DNA of 64,000 nucleotides, from NCBI GenBank assembly GCA_902776835.1, contig CACYRK010000015.1, forward strand, positions 25,720 through 89,719, in the 5' to 3' direction. Of this stretch, positions 60,342 through 64,000 are shown one piece after another. Within the stretch, counting starts at the first letter, position 1, and every line of letters begins with the position of its first letter. Below the pieces are notes generated by a model. The model did not search any database, was not told where the DNA came from, and worked only from the letters and a program-made list of their open reading frames with translations. Source of the stretch: an uncultured Bacteroidales bacterium (GTDB lineage: Bacteria > Bacteroidota > Bacteroidia > Bacteroidales > Muribaculaceae). Made by a program: the position numbers and the translations under genes.

Positions 60342-60347
60342 CCGGGC

Positions 60348-61121
60348 CTACGCTCTGCGTCGGTTCTTAGCAATCAGTTCCTTAGCGAGTTGCACATGGC
60401 TTGTTGCGCCTCGGCTGTTGGGGTCGTAGAGGATTGCCGGCAGGCCGTGGCTGGGAGCCTCGCTGAGTCGTATGTTGCGTGGAATCACGGTGTTGAACAC
60501 CATGTCGCCAAAGTGGCTCTTCAGTTCCTCGTAGATTTGGTTGGCCAGTCGCAGCCGCGCGTCGTACATGGTGAGTAGGAAGCCCTCGATGTTGAGGCCC
60601 GGATTGAGGCGCGTCTTGATGATGCGAATGGTGTTGAGCAGTTTGCTGATGCCCTCCAGGGCGAAGTATTCGGCCTGTACGGGTATGATGACGCTGTCGG
60701 CAGCGGTAAGGGCGTTCACAGTGATCAGTCCGAGCGACGGGCTGCAGTCGATAAGCACGTAGTCGTAGGCGTCGGCCACGGCCTGGATGCTGCGGCGCAG
60801 CACGCGCTCGCGGTCGTCCTTGCCCACCAGTTCCAACTCGGCGCCGACGAGGTCGATGCGCGAGCCCACCACGTCGAGGCCCTCGACGCACGACGGCACA
60901 GCGGCACTGGCGATGGGATAGTCATCGACCAGACATTCGTAAATGGTGCCCGACATCTTGCGCGGGTCGATGCCCAGGCCCGATGTGGCATTGGCCTGCG
61001 GGTCGGCATCGATGAGCAAGACGCGCTTGTGGCAGGTTGCCAACGAAGCGGCGAGGTTGATGGCCGTAGTGGTCTTTCCCACCCCACCCTTTTGGTTGGC
61101 TATAGATATAGTTTTTCCCAT
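60348..61121 (-). CDS. parA: Chromosome-partitioning ATPase ParA
   Basis: 257 residues. A deviant Walker-type ATPase that forms ATP-dependent gradients on nucleoid DNA and moves ParB-parS complexes. The P-loop KGGVGKTTTAINLAASLA (residues 11-28), the Walker A' LLIDADPQANATSG and the Walker B VLIDCSPSLGLIT are intact. Its start has three or more parS-like half-sites immediately upstream (61138-61330), as expected for an autoregulated origin-proximal locus. First gene of the parAB-DUF5683-lytic transglycosylase unit. Confidence 0.96.
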   Translation of the reverse strand: MGKTISIANQKGGVGKTTTAINLAASLATCHKRVLLIDADPQANATSGLGIDPRKMSGTIYECLVDDYPIASAAVPSCVEGLDVVGSRIDLVGAELELVGKDDRERVLRRSIQAVADAYDYVLIDCSPSLGLITVNALTAADSVIIPVQAEYFALEGISKLLNTIRIIKTRLNPGLNIEGFLLTMYDARLRLANQIYEELKSHFGDMVFNTVIPRNIRLSEAPSHGLPAILYDPNSRGATSHVQLAKELIAKNRRRA

Positions 61122-61137
61122 AAATTTCGTTCAAAAT

Positions 61138-61330
61138 TGTTTCACGGCACAAAGAAACGAGTTTTTCGTGAAACAGTGACAAAAAAATGCGTTAAATACA
61201 TTGAAATGTTGATAACTTGCCATAATAGGGCTTGTGTGGCGCATGTGGGTGCCGTGAAACATTGCGGTAAAATTTAGGACTTTAAGGGCAATTTTGGCGG
61301 TCATGGCCTTAAAGTGTTTCAAGGGCAATC
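61138..61330. promoter_or_regulatory. Cluster of parS-like sites upstream of parA
   Basis: Compared with the known parS TGTTTCACGTGAAACA, four 16-mers are close: 61138-61153 (12/16, left half perfect), 61160-61175 AGTTTTTCGTGAAACA (13/16), 61246-61261 TGGGTGCCGTGAAACA (12/16, right half perfect) and 61315-61330 (11/16). The first two face each other as GTTTCACG...CGTGAAAC. None is a perfect palindrome, so they may be ParB operators or decayed parS sites. Confidence 0.5.
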
Positions 61331-61386
61331 GCCCAAAGTGGTTGATGACGATTGATTTAAAAATGAGGTTAATTTAAATATTTGAG

Positions 61387-61417
61387 TTGCACAAATGGAG
61401 AATTTTTTGGATATTTG
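61387..61417 (+). promoter_or_regulatory. Promoter of the M6 protease gene
   Basis: TTG (61387-61389) and GATATTTG (61410-61417, one mismatch from TAnnTTTG), 20 nt apart. Places the start codon at ATG 61450. Confidence 0.55.
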
Positions 61418-61449
61418 CACCCGCAAAAAAATCAACATTGTACTATACT

Positions 61450-63672
61450 ATGAAGAAAATCCTTTTCTTGCTGGCTATGCTGGCAATAGGCGTGAGCGCC
61501 TGGGCCATCCCGGCCCATAAGGGCGCTGCCAAAGTCACGCAGCCCGATGGCACGCAAGTGACCATCCAACTGCATGGCGACGAATTCTACCATTTCAACA
61601 CCACACTCGACGGCTACACCGTGCTTCAAAACGAGGCTGGTGCATGGGTGTATGCGACCAGAATGGGCGACTACCTGGCACAAACCAACGTGCTGGCCCA
61701 CGACGCCGGACACCGCGACGCCACCGAGACAGGCCTGCTGGCCATCACGCCGAAGTACCTGAAAGAGACTGCCGGAGTCAACAACAGTAAGTTGCAGCGC
61801 GCACGCCGCGACGTGCCGGCGATGAACACTCCCGCTATCGACTACACGCAGTTCCGCGGACTGATTATCCTCATCAACTACAAGAACCGCACGTTCGAGA
61901 TGAGCGACCCACAGTCGTTCTACAACCACATGGTCAACGACGTGAACTTCACCGGCTACACCGACACCGACGGCAACTTTGTGAACTGCCAGGGCAGTGT
62001 GCGCGACTATTACAGCACCAGTTCGATGGGGCTGTTCCAGCCGGTATTTGACGTGGTGGGCCCTTACACGGTCAACTATAACGACACGCAAGGCAACAAT
62101 TACTCCAGCAGCATATTCACCTCGGCTCTGAGCCAAGCCAATTCAAGTGTGAATTTTGCCAACTATGACTGCGACAACGACGGCGTGGTCGACATGGTGT
62201 TCTTTTATTGCGCCGGCTTGGCCTCGGCCTTCTCGGGCAATAACTCAGGCTATTTGTGGCCCCACAAGTCATCTCTTGGCGGTTACACGCGCTACGACGG
62301 CAAGTATGTGCGCACTTACGCCTGCTCGACCGAGGTCTACGGCTGGGAAGACTATCCCGAGACGCTGGAGACCGAGGGCATCGGCACCATCTGCCACGAG
62401 TTCAGCCACGTGATGGGTCTGCCCGACCTCTACGACGCCAACTATGAAACTAACGGCCAGAGCCACGACCCGGGCGACTGGGACGTGATGGCCAGCGGCG
62501 GCGGACACAACGTGTCGCGCAACCCGGTGACTTACTCGATTTTCGAACGTTACTTCATGGGCTGGGCCAACCCGCCTGTGATTACAAGCGAAGGCGCATA
62601 CACCCTCAACCCGCTGATTTCCAGCAACGAGGGCTACATCATCAAGAGTCCCATCAACAAGGAATACTTCATGCTGGAGAATCGTCAGAAAACCGGGTTT
62701 GACTCCTATCTGCCGGGCCATGGAATAATTATCGCGCGCGTCGACTCGACCAACACCTCAGTATGGTCGAACAACAGCGTGAACAACAACAGCAGCCGCA
62801 ACTATTACGAACTGCTGCGTGCCGGCAACTCGACCGAAGATGCGCAGGCCAGCGACCCGTTCCCCGGCACCGGTAGCATCATGACGCTCAACAACGAGAC
62901 CACGCCGAGCCTGAAGACGTGGAGCGGCCGTGCCAACACGCTGTCGCTGATCAACATCCGCGAGACCGACGGCGTGTCGTCGTTCTTCGTCTTCCGCCCC
63001 GAAAACGTGCAGAGCGTTATCGAGGACTTTGAGGGCATCGCCCCCAGCACGGCCGCTACGCAAACCGACGTGCAGGGCAACTTTGCCAAGTGGACTTTCA
63101 GAAACTGTAACGTAGCCGCCGTGACCGAGGGCAGTTCCACGCGCTCGATGAAGATGAAATCGGGTAGCGCCTTCATGATGAGCACCCCGTTTGTCAGCGA
63201 CGCTTACCAGTTGACGCTCACCATCCGCAACACCACCTCCTCGGCCGCGAAGTTTGTGCTCAAGCAACTCGTGGGCGACGAGTCGGACTGGACCAAAGCC
63301 ACCACGGTTCCCGATGCTGCCCACGTGTCGACGCTGTCCGTGCCCAAGAACAGCACCGTGACCCACAGTTGGCCCATCACGCTCAACGGCGTGCAGCCTG
63401 TGAAACTGTTCCTGAACATGACCTCGGGCAGTTCGCCGGTTTACGTCGACGACTTCACCCTCTATTACACCGACACCAGCATCCAGGTGATTGAGGGCGA
63501 CGTGAATGCCGACGGCGCCGTCGATGGCACCGACATTAACATCCTCGTGGCCATCATCTTAGGCAACGATGACGCCGCCAACTACAACGGCCGTGCCGAC
63601 CTTAACGGCGACGGCATTGTCGACGTGATTGACTTGAACCGCGAAATCAACTTCGTCCTCGGCAACAACTAA
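61450..63672 (+). CDS. M6 family secreted metalloprotease with C-terminal dockerin
   Basis: 740 residues from ATG 61450, with a signal peptide (MKKILFLLAMLAIGVSAWA). A zinc metalloprotease of the M6/immune-inhibitor-A type, with catalytic HEFSHVMGLPDLYD (H316, E317, H320) and PGDWDVMASGGG further on. A C-terminal beta domain (about 560-675) is followed by a dockerin type I domain (about 678-740) with the calcium loops GDVNADGAVDGTDIN and ADLNGDGIVDVIDLN. No cohesin is encoded in this window. It should act outside the cell on proteins; the host or substrate is unknown. Confidence 0.92.
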   Translation: MKKILFLLAMLAIGVSAWAIPAHKGAAKVTQPDGTQVTIQLHGDEFYHFNTTLDGYTVLQNEAGAWVYATRMGDYLAQTNVLAHDAGHRDATETGLLAITPKYLKETAGVNNSKLQRARRDVPAMNTPAIDYTQFRGLIILINYKNRTFEMSDPQSFYNHMVNDVNFTGYTDTDGNFVNCQGSVRDYYSTSSMGLFQPVFDVVGPYTVNYNDTQGNNYSSSIFTSALSQANSSVNFANYDCDNDGVVDMVFFYCAGLASAFSGNNSGYLWPHKSSLGGYTRYDGKYVRTYACSTEVYGWEDYPETLETEGIGTICHEFSHVMGLPDLYDANYETNGQSHDPGDWDVMASGGGHNVSRNPVTYSIFERYFMGWANPPVITSEGAYTLNPLISSNEGYIIKSPINKEYFMLENRQKTGFDSYLPGHGIIIARVDSTNTSVWSNNSVNNNSSRNYYELLRAGNSTEDAQASDPFPGTGSIMTLNNETTPSLKTWSGRANTLSLINIRETDGVSSFFVFRPENVQSVIEDFEGIAPSTAATQTDVQGNFAKWTFRNCNVAAVTEGSSTRSMKMKSGSAFMMSTPFVSDAYQLTLTIRNTTSSAAKFVLKQLVGDESDWTKATTVPDAAHVSTLSVPKNSTVTHSWPITLNGVQPVKLFLNMTSGSSPVYVDDFTLYYTDTSIQVIEGDVNADGAVDGTDINILVAIILGNDDAANYNGRADLNGDGIVDVIDLNREINFVLGNN

Positions 63673-63680
63673 AAGCAATA

Positions 63681-63727
63681 GCCACTATAGCCAATTGATA
63701 CTATAGAGGCGATAGATGCTATAACAC
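63681..63727. repeat. 9-bp repeat array, nnnATAGnn family
   Basis: Imperfect units CAATAGCCACT, ATAGCCAAT, ATAGAGGCG, ATAGATGCT after the protease stop; same theme as 22217 and 36378. Confidence 0.6.
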
Positions 63728-63746
63728 GCTAATGCGTGGAGAAATC

Positions 63747-63789
63747 CACGACCTGCTGAAAGTCATTGACAACGGCAGGTCGTGTTTTT
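63747..63789 (+). terminator. Terminator after the M6 protease gene
   Basis: CACGACCTGC / GCAGGTCGTG perfect 10-bp stem, 18-nt loop, then TTTTTG. Confidence 0.8.
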
Positions 63790-63828
63790 GAAAAGTGGCG
63801 GCACGCCTTATGCGCACCGCCACTCATT

Positions 63829-63851
63829 ATCTCTAATCTATAATCTATCAA
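63829..63851. repeat. Short 7-bp repeat, CTATAAT family
   Basis: CTCTAAT, CTATAAT, CTATCAA units next to the stop codon of the last gene. Confidence 0.5.
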
Positions 63852-63867
63852 TATATTGCTTGGCAAA

Positions 63868-64000
63868 TTATTTGCCCAAAAGGATATTGATCAGAGCGTT
63901 GAGGTCGTTACCGTCGACTCCACCCTCGCCATTGACGTTGGGATTGCCCAGTACGCTGGGATCGTTGGCGGTAATCTTGTTCAGCAGGATGTTGATGAGC
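63868..64000 (-). CDS. C-terminal dockerin of a secreted protein (5' part outside window)
   Basis: Only the last 43 codons are inside the window: a frame open to the right edge with LINILLNKITANDPSVLGN, an acidic loop VNGEGGVDGNDLN, and the end ALINILLGK before TAA at 63870-63868. This is the second half of a dockerin type I domain, matching the 1033 gene's end almost exactly (NALINILLGK). The enzyme or binding part lies outside the window. Confidence 0.85.
   Translation of the reverse strand, partial: LINILLNKITANDPSVLGNPNVNGEGGVDGNDLNALINILLGK

Noticed and set aside
61138..61330. Considered as proof of the replication origin
   Set aside because: No DnaA-box cluster, dnaA gene or AT-rich unwinding element was found; only parS-like sites can be supported.

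Overview
The window looks like a chromosomal segment of a fairly GC-rich Bacteroidales bacterium (Bacteroidota); the family is not resolved, though Muribaculaceae or Prevotellaceae relatives would fit. Supporting evidence: many Bacteroidota-type promoters (a TAnnTTTG -7 box about 19-20 nt after a TTG -33 box), a fused SecDF, the type IX secretion protein PorQ, a long-form IspG, BspA-type leucine-rich-repeat surface proteins, and the order parA-parB-DUF5683-lytic transglycosylase. No rRNA, tRNA, CRISPR array, prophage or complete insertion sequence was seen.

Layout. 1-3.8 kb: a cut lipoprotein gene, then an AT-rich accessory patch with an LRR/dockerin surface protein and a small unknown protein. 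3.9-7.3 kb: DUF3822-rsmD, a TonB-C protein and porQ. 8-16 kb (minus): a long coiled-coil protein, a receiver-domain/PEP-synthase-like protein and topA. 16.4-25.6 kb (minus): secDF, pgeF, a YitT protein, tdk, an SDF symporter, and a Na/phosphate cotransporter fused to PhoU-like and PhoB-type DNA-binding domains. 25.9-31.1 kb (plus): four secreted or unknown proteins. 31.3-35.7 kb (plus): rpoN, a membrane protein, purE, ispG. 35.7-41.4 kb (minus): a YoeB/Phd toxin-antitoxin pair, then two GT-C-like membrane proteins, a HAD phosphatase and a UbiA/DPPR-synthase-like transferase that probably form a polyprenyl-sugar module. 41.4-46.1 kb: MFS transporter, dusB, glyS, FKBP lipoprotein. 46.3-51.9 kb (minus): KefB-type antiporter, DUF2752, GYF/CD225 protein, a DUF559-like nuclease-fold protein and a MATE exporter. 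52-56.6 kb (minus): a 1514-residue secreted repeat protein with a CBM26-like module. 56.8-61.1 kb (minus): parA-parB-DUF5683-lytic transglycosylase, with parS-like motifs upstream of parA. 61.4-64 kb: an M6 metalloprotease ending in a dockerin, and the dockerin end of another cut gene.

Intergenic DNA is unusual. Many gaps carry short arrays of degenerate 9-bp (sometimes 7-bp) units of several unrelated families (TTCTAGAnn, GGTCGGACA, AAGGnCnTT, nnnATAGnn, CTnTAAT). There are also three copies of a small MITE-like element, three REP-like GGGACnGTCCC palindromes, and a tandem duplication of one gene's 3' end.

The most novel-looking system is the single-chain transporter-PhoU-PhoB-type protein at 23645-25606. 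A membrane phosphate carrier that also carries its own winged-helix regulator would be a one-protein phosphate-sensing transcription factor.
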